From NCBI GenBank assembly GCA_964390545.1, contig CAYMJV010000012.1, positions 1 through 47,899 of the forward strand: a stretch of DNA of 47,899 nucleotides. Reading direction: 5' to 3'. Origin of the DNA: CAYMJV01 sp964390545. Its GTDB lineage: Bacteria > Desulfobacterota > BSN033 > UBA1163. Position 1 is the first letter of the stretch; each line of letters begins with the position of its first letter. The notes beneath the pieces are model-generated. The model was not told where the DNA came from, did not search any database, and saw nothing but the letters and a program-made list of their open reading frames with translations. The position numbers were made by a program, and so were the translations under genes. Positions 16,367 to 25,185 of this stretch are shown piece after piece.

Positions 16367-16603
16367 ATGTCTATTGAGAAGAGGGTGAAGGAGATTATTG
16401 TCGAGCAATTGGGGGTTAACGAAAGCGAGGTCACACCAGAGGCCAAGTTCGTGGATGACCTGGGAGCAGATTCTCTCGACCTGGTGGAATTGGTTATGGC
16501 CTTGGAGGAGGAGTATAACATGGAGATCTCCGACGAGGATGCTGAGAAGATCCTGACGGTCGGCGACGCGATCGAATATATCCAGTCCCATGTCAACGCC
16601 TAA
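16367..16603 (+). CDS. acpP: Acyl carrier protein
   Basis: A 78-aa acidic carrier. The phosphopantetheine site is Ser36 in LGADSLDLVELVMALEEEYN. It starts at ATG 16367 behind GAGGAGG and sits between fabG and fabF as usual. Confidence 0.97.
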   Translation: MSIEKRVKEIIVEQLGVNESEVTPEAKFVDDLGADSLDLVELVMALEEEYNMEISDEDAEKILTVGDAIEYIQSHVNA

Positions 16604-16708
16604 GGGGAAGCGCTCCGAGCCTGCCCATCGAAGGCCTGATTCCCACAAAGCAAGATGTTTCAAGACTCGCGGCAGGCGGGAGAGACCATCTTAAGGAGGA
16701 GTAATCCT

Positions 16709-17950
16709 TTGAGGAAAAGGGTTGTCATTACAGGATTGGGACTCGTTATTCCCGTAGGGATTGGTGTTGAAACGGCCTGGAAGAATGTGTGCGAGGGCAG
16801 GTCAGGCATCGGTCCTTTAACACGGTTTGATCCAAACGGTCATGAAACGAAGATCGCAGGCGAGGTGAAGGGCTTCAACCCCGAGAACTATATTGAAAAG
16901 AAAGAGATCAAGAAAATGGATCTCTTTATTCAGTATGCCTTGGGGGCCACGAAAGAAGCCCTCGAAGACAGCCAATTAAAAATCACACCTGAAAACGCCG
17001 AACAGGTTGGCGTCATCGTCGGGACGGGACTGGGAGGGCTGCCGACCATCGAGAGATACCATCAAATCCTGCTGGAAAAAGGGCCGAGTCGAATCAGCCC
17101 CTTCTTCATCCCCATGCTCATTGCCAATATGGCCTCAGGGCAGATTGCCATCCGTTTCGGTGTCAAGGGACCCAACAGCTGTGTCGTAACGGCCTGTGCC
17201 ACAGGGGCCCATTGCATCGGGGATGCCTATCGTGCCATTGTCTATGGGGACGCAAGGGCCATCATTGCAGGCGGAACAGAGGCCAATATTACGCCTTTGA
17301 CCGTTGCTGGATTCAATGCCATGAAGGCCCTGTCCACTCGAAATGACGAGCCTGAGAAAGCCTGCCGTCCTTTTGAAAAGAATCGGGATGGGCTCGTTGT
17401 TGCCGAGGGAGCAGGCATCGTCGTTCTGGAGGACCTGGAATTCGCGTTAAATCGAGGAGCAAGGATCCATGCAGAGATTGTGGGCTATGGATATACGGGG
17501 GATGCGTATCACATTACTGCTCCCTCTCCAGACGGGGAAGGTGCAGCCAGATGTATGCGGATGGCCATCCGGGATGCAGGGCTGAAGCCTGAGGAAATTG
17601 ATCATATCAATGCCCATGGGACCTCGACCCCCCTGAATGACGCCACAGAAACTCAAGCCGTCAAAGCAGTCTTCGGAGAGCATGCTAAGAAAGTTCCCAT
17701 CAGTGCGACCAAATCGATGACCGGCCACCTCCTTGGAGCGGCTGGGAGCACGGAGGGCATCTTCACCATCTTGAGCCTTCGAGAGGGAGTCCTCCCGCCC
17801 ACCATCAACTACGAGGAACCCGACCCCGAGTGCGATTTAGATTACGTCCCCAATGTGGCAAGACGTAAGCCTATCCAAGTAGCCATGTCCAATGCCTTCG
17901 GATTTGGCGGGACCAATGCCACCCTCATCTTTAAAAAATATACAGGATAG
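16709..17950 (+). CDS. fabF: 3-oxoacyl-ACP synthase II
   Basis: A 413-aa chain-elongating condensing enzyme. The Cys-His-His triad is visible: TACATGAHCIG, HGTSTPLND and SMTGHLLGAAGS. The start is TTG 16709 because AAGGAGGAG precedes it and the protein then begins RKRVVITGLG; the frame is open further upstream to 16655. The context AATCCTTTG around the start also occurs at fabG. Confidence 0.95.
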   Translation: MRKRVVITGLGLVIPVGIGVETAWKNVCEGRSGIGPLTRFDPNGHETKIAGEVKGFNPENYIEKKEIKKMDLFIQYALGATKEALEDSQLKITPENAEQVGVIVGTGLGGLPTIERYHQILLEKGPSRISPFFIPMLIANMASGQIAIRFGVKGPNSCVVTACATGAHCIGDAYRAIVYGDARAIIAGGTEANITPLTVAGFNAMKALSTRNDEPEKACRPFEKNRDGLVVAEGAGIVVLEDLEFALNRGARIHAEIVGYGYTGDAYHITAPSPDGEGAARCMRMAIRDAGLKPEEIDHINAHGTSTPLNDATETQAVKAVFGEHAKKVPISATKSMTGHLLGAAGSTEGIFTILSLREGVLPPTINYEEPDPECDLDYVPNVARRKPIQVAMSNAFGFGGTNATLIFKKYTG

Positions 17951-17954
17951 GATC

Positions 17955-18407
17955 ATGCAAATCGGGTTGGCCTGTGACCACGGCGGCTTTGAACTAAAAG
18001 AAGAACTCAAAAAATATATCAAATTATTGGGTTTTGAACCTGTTGATCTAGGAACATTCAGCGAGGAGTCCGTTGATTACCCCGATTATGGCATCCTTTT
18101 GGCCGAGAGGGTTTCTCGGGGAGAATTGCAGAAGGGGATTCTCATCTGTGGGACGGGGATTGGGATGTCTATCGTTGCCAATAAATTTCCCAGGGTGAGA
18201 GCTGCCCTAGCAAATGATCTTTACTCCTCGCGGTGCAGCAGGGAACACACCGATGCCAATATCCTGGTGATCGGAGGTCGGGTGGTAGGCAGAGAATTGG
18301 CAAAGGAGATCGTCAAGGTATGGTTGGATACCCCGTTTGCGGGTGGCAGGCACAAAAGGCGAGTTGAAAAGATCGAAACCCTCGAGAAAGAAAACTTCAA
18401 AAAATAA
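17955..18407 (+). CDS. rpiB: Ribose 5-phosphate isomerase B
   Basis: A 150-aa enzyme interconverting ribose and ribulose 5-phosphate. It starts MQIGLACDHGGFELKEEL and holds ICGTGIGMSIVANK with the catalytic cysteine, and SREHTDANILVIGGR. The ATG at 17955 follows AGGATAGG and lies 4 bp after fabF. Confidence 0.93.
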   Translation: MQIGLACDHGGFELKEELKKYIKLLGFEPVDLGTFSEESVDYPDYGILLAERVSRGELQKGILICGTGIGMSIVANKFPRVRAALANDLYSSRCSREHTDANILVIGGRVVGRELAKEIVKVWLDTPFAGGRHKRRVEKIETLEKENFKK

Positions 18408-18575
18408 TATTGCAACTTATAATTTCGAAGCACGAAATCCGAATTTCGAAACAATATCGAATGACCAAAATCTCCAAACAAGGACTGAGAGGGTTTCGAT
18501 CATTGGAAAATTTGGATTTGAAGTTTGTTTCGAATTTCGACATTCGAATTTCGGATTTTCCTCTCCGATGATGGC
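18408..18575. repeat. AT-rich long inverted repeat (GAAATTCGAA family)
   Basis: The left arm (CGAAATCCGAATTTCGAAAC, CCAAAATCTCCAAAC) and the right arm (ATTTGGATTTGAAG, TTTCGAATTTCG, TTCGAATTTCGGATTT) are imperfect reverse complements about 60 bp apart. Related sequence lies at 19596-19640, 19845-19890, 24331-24504 and 26575-26750. It may overlap the first codons of the dCMP deaminase frame. Confidence 0.55.
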
Positions 18576-18581
18576 TTACTC

Positions 18582-19082
18582 TTGAAAAAGAAAGATAAAA
18601 AAGAGACTCATCCCCTTCGACCCACCTGGGAAGAATATTTCATGGACATCACCCACCTCGTTGCGAAGCGCTCGACCTGTCTGCGCAGGCAGGTGGGAGC
18701 TGTTCTTGTCAGAGACAAAAAGATTCTCGCAACCGGCTACAACGGAGCTCCCTCAGGATTGGAACATTGCCTGGAAATTGGTTGTCTTCGCGAGAAACTG
18801 GGCATCCCCTCTGGGGAAAGACATGAGCTCTGCCGCGGGCTCCATGCAGAGCAGAATGCCATCATCCAGGCCGCCTATCATGGTGTGGGGATCCGGGGAG
18901 CCACCCTTTATTGCACAAACCATCCCTGCATCATCTGCTCCAAGATGATCATCAATGCAGGAATCCAGAAGATCGTTTTTGAGCAGGGGTACGCCGACTC
19001 CCTGGCCAGGCAGATGTTAAAAGAATCGAAGGTAAGAGTCCAAAAGGTCAACAGGACACATTCGTCCAAAAGTGGAAGGTAA
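18582..19082 (+). CDS. comEB: dCMP/cytidine deaminase
   Basis: A zinc enzyme converting dCMP to dUMP, feeding thymidylate synthesis. Zinc motifs are HAEQNAI and HPCIICSKM; RSTCLRRQVGAV is the typical N-terminal stretch. The conserved region begins LRPTWEEYF, so the start must lie upstream of it; TTG 18582 gives 166 aa but lacks a clear SD. The frame continues upstream into the repeat to 18525. A thymidylate synthase gene lies at 44363. Confidence 0.87.
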   Translation: MKKKDKKETHPLRPTWEEYFMDITHLVAKRSTCLRRQVGAVLVRDKKILATGYNGAPSGLEHCLEIGCLREKLGIPSGERHELCRGLHAEQNAIIQAAYHGVGIRGATLYCTNHPCIICSKMIINAGIQKIVFEQGYADSLARQMLKESKVRVQKVNRTHSSKSGR

Positions 19083-19115
19083 CTCGACCCTCCACGTTCG
19101 AGCATAGAGGTAGCC

Positions 19116-19595
19116 ATGAAATGCCCCTTCTGCAACCATTCAGAAAGTAAAGTGGTGGACTCCCGCCTCAGCAAGGATAAGGAGATGATTCGGCGGAGGA
19201 GGGAATGTCTTGGCTGTAAGAAGCGATTCACCACCAGCGAAAGGGTGGAGGAAGCTCTTCCCATGGTGATTAAGAAAGATGGAAGGAGAGAGGTGTTCAA
19301 TCGCCTCAAAATCTTCAATGGCTTGAAGAAGGCCTGTGAGAAGAGGCCCATCAGTGTTAACATCATTGAGAAGATTGTCAGTCGAATCGAGCAGCACTTT
19401 CAAGAAAAAGGGGAGAGAGAGGTCAAGAGCTCTGAAGTCGGTGACAAGGTGATGGACGAGTTGCATCGGTTAGATGGGGTCGCTTATGTCCGCTTCGCCT
19501 CTGTCTATCGTCAGTTTCAAGATACTCAGGAATTCATGGATGAATTGAAAGACCTTCTTGCGAATAGGAAGAACGAAGAGACCAAGAAAAAATGA
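19116..19595 (+). CDS. nrdR: Transcriptional repressor NrdR
   Basis: A 159-aa regulator of ribonucleotide reductase genes. It has a four-cysteine zinc ribbon at the N-terminus (MKCPFCN...CLGCKKRFTT) and an ATP-cone domain (VIKKDGRREVFNRLKIFNGL). The length is normal and the ATG at 19116 follows GAGGT. Confidence 0.95.
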   Translation: MKCPFCNHSESKVVDSRLSKDKEMIRRRRECLGCKKRFTTSERVEEALPMVIKKDGRREVFNRLKIFNGLKKACEKRPISVNIIEKIVSRIEQHFQEKGEREVKSSEVGDKVMDELHRLDGVAYVRFASVYRQFQDTQEFMDELKDLLANRKNEETKKK

Positions 19596-19909
19596 TCTCG
19601 AAGCACGAAATTCGAAACAAGCACGAATGATCAAAATTCAAATGACCTTAATCCACATTCAAGCAGCGAGAGTGGTCATTGCGAGGACCGTAGCGACGTA
19701 CCTGCACGCCTAAGTAGCGTTATACGGTACGCAGGCGTGGCAATCCAATGAGATTGCTTCACGGAGTTTACCCTGAGCCAGACCATAAGAGATTCTTCGC
19801 TCCGCTCAGAATGACAAAAAAGCGAAGGGTTCGCAATGACACTGTGGCGGGATTTGTTTCGGATTTCGATATTCGGATTTCGGATTTATAGAATAGAGCA
19901 GTGTCAATT
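19596..19909. repeat. Nested interspersed repeats before ribD
   Basis: About 310 bp without a gene. AT-rich repeat arms (GCACGAAATTCGAAAC at the left, GGATTTCGATATTCGGATTT at the right) flank two other elements: a TCATTGCGAG...GGCAATCC unit at about 19678-19746 with an internal ACGCCT/AGGCGT hairpin, and GAGATTCTTCGC...CAGAATGAC at about 19790-19815, related to the core of the 26266-26420 element. No promoter or FMN riboswitch was recognised. Confidence 0.6.
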
Positions 19910-21025
19910 ATGGATGACGAGTTTTGGATGCGAAGGGCTCTCCGTTTGGCAGAGAAGGGGAGGGGAAGGACATCCCCCAATCCAATGGTGGGCGCCGTTC
20001 TCGTGAAGAGAGGCAAAGTGGTAGGCGATGGTTATCATGCGCGTGCAGGAGAACCTCACGCTGAAATCGTCGCTATTAAAAATGCTGGAGAAAAGGCTAA
20101 AGGAGCCACGCTCTACCTCAATCTCGAACCCTGTACTCATTACGGGAAGACGCCACCCTGTGTTCCAGCCGTGATCGAAGCAGGCGTGAGAAAGGTCGTC
20201 GTTGGAATAGAGGACCCTAACCCGTTGGTCAAGGGAAGAGGCGTGGCCCATCTGAAACAGGCTGGCCTCGATGTGAAGGTAGGTATTTTGGAGAATGAGT
20301 GTCACAGGTTAAACGAGGTCTTCTGTAAGTATATTGTCCAGCGTGAACCGTTCATTATTCTAAAGATGGCTGCCACCCTTGATGGAAAGTTGGCAACGAG
20401 GAATGGAGAGTCTCAATGGATTACCGGTGAAACCTCCCGTCGATTTGTCCATCGTCTAAGGGATCAAGTGGATGGAGTCGTTGTTGGCATCGGGACGGTT
20501 CTGAAAGATGACCCCATGCTCACGGCCCGGATCAGGGGAGGGAGGGACCCTTACCGGATCGTCTTCGACAGTCGATTGAGGATCCCGGAGAATGCCAGGG
20601 TGGTCGATCTTTCCCCTTCGAAGACAATTGTTGCTACCACAGAGATGGCATCCCAGGATAAAATAGAGCGGCTCCGGAAGAAGGGGGTACGCGTTCTCAT
20701 CTCTGATTCCAAATCGGGAAAGGTCGACCTGAAGTCCTCTCTCTTGAAACTGGGAGAGCTGGGGCTGATGAGCCTACTTGTGGAAGGGGGGAGTCAGATC
20801 AATGGCTCCTTTCTGGACCAAGGTTTAATCGACAAAATCTTCCTTTTTTTATCTCCGAAACTGATCGGTGACCCCCTTGCACCGGGAATCTTCAGTGGAG
20901 AAGGAGTCCTCCATCTGAGAGAAACTTTTTCCGTCACTGAAATAAGAACAAGAAGAATAGGAGAGGATATCCTTATTGAGGGGTATTTAACCCATCCTGA
21001 TAAGAAAATAACAGTAATGAGTTAG
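19910..21025 (+). CDS. ribD: Bifunctional deaminase/reductase of riboflavin synthesis
   Basis: A 371-aa enzyme that deaminates and then reduces the pyrimidine intermediate. The N-terminal deaminase has HAEIVAIK and PCTHYGKTPPC (zinc ligands); the C-terminal reductase has KMAATLDGK, GIGTVLKDDP and LVEGGSQING. The start is ATG 19910 or the in-frame GTG at 19901; neither has a good SD. Length is normal. Confidence 0.94.
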   Translation: MDDEFWMRRALRLAEKGRGRTSPNPMVGAVLVKRGKVVGDGYHARAGEPHAEIVAIKNAGEKAKGATLYLNLEPCTHYGKTPPCVPAVIEAGVRKVVVGIEDPNPLVKGRGVAHLKQAGLDVKVGILENECHRLNEVFCKYIVQREPFIILKMAATLDGKLATRNGESQWITGETSRRFVHRLRDQVDGVVVGIGTVLKDDPMLTARIRGGRDPYRIVFDSRLRIPENARVVDLSPSKTIVATTEMASQDKIERLRKKGVRVLISDSKSGKVDLKSSLLKLGELGLMSLLVEGGSQINGSFLDQGLIDKIFLFLSPKLIGDPLAPGIFSGEGVLHLRETFSVTEIRTRRIGEDILIEGYLTHPDKKITVMS

Positions 21026-21106
21026 GAGTTAGGAGTGATATAGGTTATAAGGTTCATGGTTCATCGTTTATCGTCCATAGTTGATTTTGCATAGTTGGGA
21101 GTGAAG

Positions 21107-21760
21107 ATGTTCACTGGAATTGTTGAGAATAAGGGAAAAGTTCTGAAGGTGGACCATCGCTGGGAGATGAAACGGCTGACATTAGATGTTCCCTTCGATT
21201 TGACAGAGATGCAACTCGGTGATAGTATTAATATAAATGGTGTTTGCTTGACGGTTGTGGAAAAGAAGGGTCGGGCTATCTCAGTAGATCTTTCTCCTGA
21301 AAGCCTTCAAAAGACAACCCTTGCCAGAGTGAAGGAAGCAGATCAGGTTAATCTTGAGAGGGCCCTGAGACTTTCTGATCGATTGGGAGGTCACATCGTC
21401 ACAGGCCATATTGACGGGATCGGAACGATTACCGAGAGGAGAATTGAAGGGAACTCTCTTCACCTCAGGGTCCGCATCCCTCAAGCCGTCACTCCCTATG
21501 TGGTTCAAAAGGGATCTATTGCGATTGATGGGATCAGCCTGACGGTAAACGAATTTCTGGAGGATTGGATTCGATTGACCCTCATCCCTTACACCCTTGA
21601 AAAAACAACCCTGATAGAGAAAAAGGTTGGGGAAGAGGTCAACATAGAAGCAGATATCTTAGGGAAATACGTGGAAAAGGTTTTGGATCGACGGAGGGGG
21701 ACATCCAAAGGAATTGACCTTTCTTTCTTAAAGCAACATGGATTTTTGGAAAATGAGTGA
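21107..21760 (+). CDS. ribE: Riboflavin synthase, alpha chain
   Basis: A 217-aa enzyme with two lumazine-binding repeats, one starting MFTGIVENKGKV and the second near residue 98 (GHIVTGHIDGIGT). The ATG at 21107 follows GGGAG. It makes riboflavin from the lumazine formed by RibH. Confidence 0.94.
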   Translation: MFTGIVENKGKVLKVDHRWEMKRLTLDVPFDLTEMQLGDSININGVCLTVVEKKGRAISVDLSPESLQKTTLARVKEADQVNLERALRLSDRLGGHIVTGHIDGIGTITERRIEGNSLHLRVRIPQAVTPYVVQKGSIAIDGISLTVNEFLEDWIRLTLIPYTLEKTTLIEKKVGEEVNIEADILGKYVEKVLDRRRGTSKGIDLSFLKQHGFLENE

Positions 21761-21768
21761 GGAATAAA

Positions 21769-22983
21769 ATGATTATTAGTACGATTGAAAAGGCGTTGAA
21801 GGACATCCGGGAAGGCAAGATGGTGATTCTGGTGGATGATGAGGATCGAGAGAATGAAGGCGATCTCACCATGGCGGCAGAAAAGGTCACGCCCGAGGCC
21901 ATCAATTTCATGGCAAAGTATGGAAGGGGATTGATCTGCCTTTCGCTAACGGATGAGAAGCTGAATGAACTCCGCCTTCCGATGATGGTCATAGATAATA
22001 CCTCAAGATTCCAGACCGCCTTCACCGTTTCGATCGATGCCCGGAAGGGAGTGACTACCGGCATCTCAGCTGCAGACCGGGCGTGTACCGTTCTTACGGC
22101 GATTGATGATCAAACGAAATCTGAGGACTTGGTCACCCCTGGACACATCTTCCCGTTGCGGGCGAAGCAGGGCGGAGTCCTGGTCAGGACAGGCCAGACA
22201 GAAGGGTCTGTTGATCTCGCCAGGATGGCTGGTCTCAAGCCGGCTGGAGTAATCTGTGAGATCATGAATGAGGATGGAACGATGGCAAGGATGCCCGACC
22301 TCCGCATCTTTGCTCAGAAGCATGGTCTGAACATCATCACGATCGCGGATCTCATCAAATACCGTCTCCGAAAGGAGTCCCTGGTCCGCCGGATCACCAC
22401 TGCCAAACTCCCTACCAAATATGGCGGACTCTTTACGGCCATCGCCTATGAGAACGATGTTGACCCCTTCCACCATATCGCTCTGCTCAAGGGAGAGATT
22501 GGTCCCGAGGATACGATTCTGGTAAGGGTTCACTCCCAATGCCTGACGGGTGACGTCTTCGGGTCGAAGCGCTGCGACTGTGAGGAACAACTCCACAATG
22601 CCATGGCGATGGTGGAAAAAGAAGGCAAAGGAGTCATCGTGTACATGAGGCAGGAGGGAAGGGGAATAGGGTTGGTCAACAAATTGAAAGCCTACTGCCT
22701 CCAGGATATGGGGAAGGATACGGTGGAAGCTAATGAAGCGTTGGGGTTTAAGGCGGATATGAGGGACTATGGGATTGGGGCGCAGATTCTGGTGGACCTG
22801 GGCCTCCACAAAATTCGCCTCATGACCAATAATCCCCGAAAGATTAAAGGCCTGGAAGGATATGGAATAGAGGTGGTCGAAAGGGTTCCGATCGAGACGA
22901 CTCCCCATCAGGAAAACATCGAATATCTCAAAGCCAAAGCGAAGAAGATGGGCCACCTTCTCTCTTTTAAATCAGGAGAGTAA
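21769..22983 (+). CDS. ribBA: 3,4-DHBP synthase / GTP cyclohydrolase II
   Basis: A 404-aa bifunctional enzyme. The N-terminal half carries VDDEDRENEGDL of DHBP synthase; the C-terminal half has the GTP cyclohydrolase II zinc cysteines (SQCLTGD...KRCDCE) and YMRQEGRGIG, so both parts look active. The ATG at 21769 has GAGG upstream; a GTG at 21757 overlaps the ribE stop. Confidence 0.95.
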   Translation: MIISTIEKALKDIREGKMVILVDDEDRENEGDLTMAAEKVTPEAINFMAKYGRGLICLSLTDEKLNELRLPMMVIDNTSRFQTAFTVSIDARKGVTTGISAADRACTVLTAIDDQTKSEDLVTPGHIFPLRAKQGGVLVRTGQTEGSVDLARMAGLKPAGVICEIMNEDGTMARMPDLRIFAQKHGLNIITIADLIKYRLRKESLVRRITTAKLPTKYGGLFTAIAYENDVDPFHHIALLKGEIGPEDTILVRVHSQCLTGDVFGSKRCDCEEQLHNAMAMVEKEGKGVIVYMRQEGRGIGLVNKLKAYCLQDMGKDTVEANEALGFKADMRDYGIGAQILVDLGLHKIRLMTNNPRKIKGLEGYGIEVVERVPIETTPHQENIEYLKAKAKKMGHLLSFKSGE

Positions 22984-23145
22984 AGCCTCGCCTACAGGGC
23001 GGGGCTTTACCGATAGCCGAGACTTTCCAGTCTCGGCGAAAATGCCGTTGCCAGACAAGAATGTCCGGCCTATCGGGTTTTTGAAATCGCTGCATTCGTC
23101 CCCGCCAACAGAGCGGGGCATTCTGCAGCATTTTCGTAAATAAAT
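22982..23145. repeat. Three hairpins between ribBA and ribH
   Basis: AAAGCCTCGCC/GGCGGGGCTTT (22982-23008, overlapping the ribBA stop), GCCGAGACT/AGTCTCGGC (23016-23037, 9 bp, 4-nt loop) and CCCCGC/GCGGGG (about 23100-23118). None ends in a T-run. AT-rich repeat words follow up to ribH. They may stabilise or cut the operon mRNA. Confidence 0.55.
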
Positions 23146-23209
23146 TTCAGATTGCAGATTTCGGATTGCAGATTGAAATGATGAAATTCGAAATCGGAAG
23201 GAGAAAAAC

Positions 23210-23689
23210 ATGGCGAAAACCCTCGAAGGTAAATTGATAGCGAAGGGGCTGAAGTTCGGAATGGTCTTGAGCCGGTTCAATAATTTCATCGCCGAAAGAC
23301 TTCTGGAGGGTGCCCTAGACGCTTTGAAGCGGACCGGGGCAGAAGAAGAGGATTGCGCAGTGGCCCGGGTTCCAGGTGCCTTTGAAATCCCTCTGGCCGC
23401 TAAGAAGATGGTGAAGACCGGACGATATGATGCCATCATCTGCCTGGGATGCGTGATCCGGGGGGCCACCCCTCACTTCGAGTATATTGCCACGGAAGTC
23501 ACCAAGGGAATCGCCCACCTTTCTCTTGAGAGCGAAATCCCCATCTCCTTCGGAGTGTTGATTACCGATACCATTGAACAGGCCATTGAAAGGGCCGGGA
23601 CCAAAGTGGGCAACAAGGGTTTCGATGCAGCCATGTCCGCCATTGAAATGGCCAACCTCATGAAGGAGATCGGAAAAGGAAAAGGGTAA
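23210..23689 (+). CDS. ribH: 6,7-dimethyl-8-ribityllumazine synthase
   Basis: A 159-aa enzyme joining the two riboflavin precursors. Marks are SRFNNFIAERLLEGA, GCVIRGATPHFEYI and SFGVLITDTIEQAIERAGTK. AAGGAG precedes the ATG by seven bases. Length is normal. Confidence 0.96.
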   Translation: MAKTLEGKLIAKGLKFGMVLSRFNNFIAERLLEGALDALKRTGAEEEDCAVARVPGAFEIPLAAKKMVKTGRYDAIICLGCVIRGATPHFEYIATEVTKGIAHLSLESEIPISFGVLITDTIEQAIERAGTKVGNKGFDAAMSAIEMANLMKEIGKGKG

Positions 23690-23691
23690 AC

Positions 23692-23882
23692 CCCGTTAGA
23701 AGACCTTTGGCCCTCTAACGGGAAGGCTCACACGGGGCATTAAACCCCGTGTTCGCTCCCATAAGGAAATTGCCTTCATCCCCGGTGCTCGCCCAGTTAG
23801 AAATAGGTTACCAAAGGGGACTCCTAGCTAACAAAGAAACATTTCTAACGGGGCAAGCAACGGGGCTTTCTAACGGGGTAAA
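23692..23882. repeat. CCCCGTTAGAA repeat cluster between ribH and nusB
   Basis: CCCGTTAGA/TCTAACGGG (23692-23722), CACGGGG/CCCCGTG (23731-23751) and two further TTTCTAACGGGG copies (about 23850-23880). The last copy ends about ten bases before the nusB start and replaces its usual SD region. The reading frame of nusB is open through part of the repeat. Confidence 0.55.
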
Positions 23883-23889
23883 GCCTGTT

Positions 23890-24327
23890 TTGGGGAAAAG
23901 AAGAAAATCGAGGGAGTCTGCCCTCCAGGTTCTTTATCAATTGGATATCACGAAGCAAGAGGGTCCGAAAGCCATCACTCAATGGGAGGCCCATTTTTCA
24001 TCGAGTGAAGGGACCGATGAGTTTGCCGAGCGGATCGTCCTGGGCGTTCTCGACCATGCCCGGGAAATCGACCAACTGATCGAGCGATTTTCTGAAAACT
24101 GGCGTCTCGACCGGATCAACCTCGTCGATCGAAATATTCTCCGCATGGCTATCTTCGAACTCCTTTACTGCAACGAGATCCCTCCAAAGGTCACGTTGAA
24201 TGAAGCGATCGATCTTGGAAAGAGATACGGATCTGAAGATTCAGGAAGTTTCATCAATGGCATCTTAGACCGCATCCAGAAGGAGGCGGTCCAGAAACCC
24301 ACCCAACCGAAGCCCTCTGCAAAATAA
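23890..24327 (+). CDS. nusB: Transcription antitermination protein NusB
   Basis: A 146-aa RNA-binding factor for rRNA antitermination. It begins GKRRKSRESALQVLYQLD, as NusB proteins usually do, and ends with NGILDRI. TTG 23890 is chosen for this reason; the frame is open upstream to 23749, but that part is repeat-derived. The gene follows ribH, as in many bacteria. Confidence 0.92.
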   Translation: MGKRRKSRESALQVLYQLDITKQEGPKAITQWEAHFSSSEGTDEFAERIVLGVLDHAREIDQLIERFSENWRLDRINLVDRNILRMAIFELLYCNEIPPKVTLNEAIDLGKRYGSEDSGSFINGILDRIQKEAVQKPTQPKPSAK

Positions 24328-24330
24328 CAT

Positions 24331-24504
24331 GAGGAATATCCAAATTCCAAACAACAAGCACCAAATAATGACCAAAATCTCAATGAACGAAATACTAATC
24401 CCTTCCCCCTACGCGGGAGAAGGGGAAGATAGTGGGTGTTTAGTTCATTGGAGATTTGGTGATTCGAATTTATTTGGGATTTGGAATTTGGTGCTTGGGA
24501 TTTA
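24331..24504. repeat. Long AT-rich inverted repeat downstream of nusB
   Basis: The left arm has CAAATTCCAAAC, AAGCACCAAAT, CCAAAATCTCAATGAAC; the right arm has GTTCATTGGAGATTTGG and GGATTTGGAATTTGGTGCTT. The loop holds a CCCCTACGCGGGAGAAGGGG hairpin-like core. Same family as 18408-18575. Confidence 0.6.
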
Positions 24505-24509
24505 ACTGT

Positions 24510-25103
24510 ATGGACATCATTCTCTCGATCGAAGACGTTGACCTTCAGGAATGTGAGCTTCTCGTGACCGGATTCTTTCAAGATGAGAGGCCCCTGAAGG
24601 GGACAAGCGGTCTGATCGACTGGAGACTGAACGGGATGTTATCCCACCTCCTGAAGGAAGGAAGAATGACCGGTGAGTGGCAGGAGACCACCCTGATTCC
24701 CTCCCATGGACGAGTGATCCCGCCATTGATCCTCCTTCTCGGCTTGGGGAAGGTTAGGGATTATAGTACGCTGCGTCTGCGCGATCTCTTTCCCCGTCTC
24801 TTCGAGACCCTGAGGAACCTAAAATCATCCAAGGTCTGCCTCTCTTTTCCCTCCAATGAAAAATATAATGTGGATTGCGGAAAATCTGCAGAGGTTCTCC
24901 TCGAGGGGATGTCGGATTGCTTCAACTCAGGGGTTTCCTCGGATGAAGATTGGGCGAACAAACTCCAACTTTTTTTCGTCGCGGAGGAGGAGAAATTTCC
25001 TGAAATTCTCTTAGGCGTTCAAACGGCACAATCGATCTTAAAAGATCGTCTGAAGATTAGAATATTTACCGCCTCCGAGAAAAGGTCGGGAGCAAGTCTT
25101 TGA
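24510..25103 (+). CDS. Stand-alone leucyl-aminopeptidase N-terminal-like protein, probably frameshifted
   Basis: A 197-aa protein from ATG 24510 (no clear SD, in the wake of a repeat). It resembles the N-terminal, non-catalytic domain of M17 leucyl aminopeptidases: an acidic start, LVTGFFQDERPLKG, LNGMLSHLL and ILLLGLGKVRDYS. The catalytic zinc domain is absent. The frame stops at 25103, but a shift of one base in the AAAA at about 25080 opens a further 33 codons to 25185 (see next entry), so the natural protein was likely about 225 aa. The role is unknown. Confidence 0.6.
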   Translation: MDIILSIEDVDLQECELLVTGFFQDERPLKGTSGLIDWRLNGMLSHLLKEGRMTGEWQETTLIPSHGRVIPPLILLLGLGKVRDYSTLRLRDLFPRLFETLRNLKSSKVCLSFPSNEKYNVDCGKSAEVLLEGMSDCFNSGVSSDEDWANKLQLFFVAEEEKFPEILLGVQTAQSILKDRLKIRIFTASEKRSGASL

Positions 25104-25185
25104 AGATGAGTTTTTGGATCGACTTCTCAGAGAGGCCAATCCTGCTCACCGTTGGGAGGCCGTTATCTTTCCTCTAAAATATTGA
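25084..25185 (+). pseudogene. Out-of-frame 3' end of the M17-like gene
   Basis: In the +1 frame the sequence reads GREQVFEDEFLDRLLREANP then AHRWEAVIFPLKY and stops at 25183-25185. The composition looks coding, while the in-frame ending EKRSGASL does not. It overlaps the 3' end of the convergent sugar-nucleotide gene by 40 bp. A one-base error in the assembly would explain it as well as a true mutation. Confidence 0.45.

Noticed and set aside
16034..16663. 209-codon minus-strand frame opposite fabG/acpP
   Set aside because: It crosses two well-defined genes and has no domain.
18676..18694. Palindrome CCTGTCTGCGCAGGCAGG inside the dCMP deaminase gene, like the interspersed palindrome
   Set aside because: It encodes TCLRRQVG, a conserved stretch of this enzyme family, so it is coding and not an inserted repeat.
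19596..19909. FMN riboswitch before ribD
   Set aside because: The conserved core of the class (AGGRNN...GGTCCG) is not seen; the gap is filled with repeats.
22066..22956. 296-codon minus-strand frame opposite ribBA
   Set aside because: ribBA has all catalytic motifs; the antisense frame has no family signature and no SD-led start.
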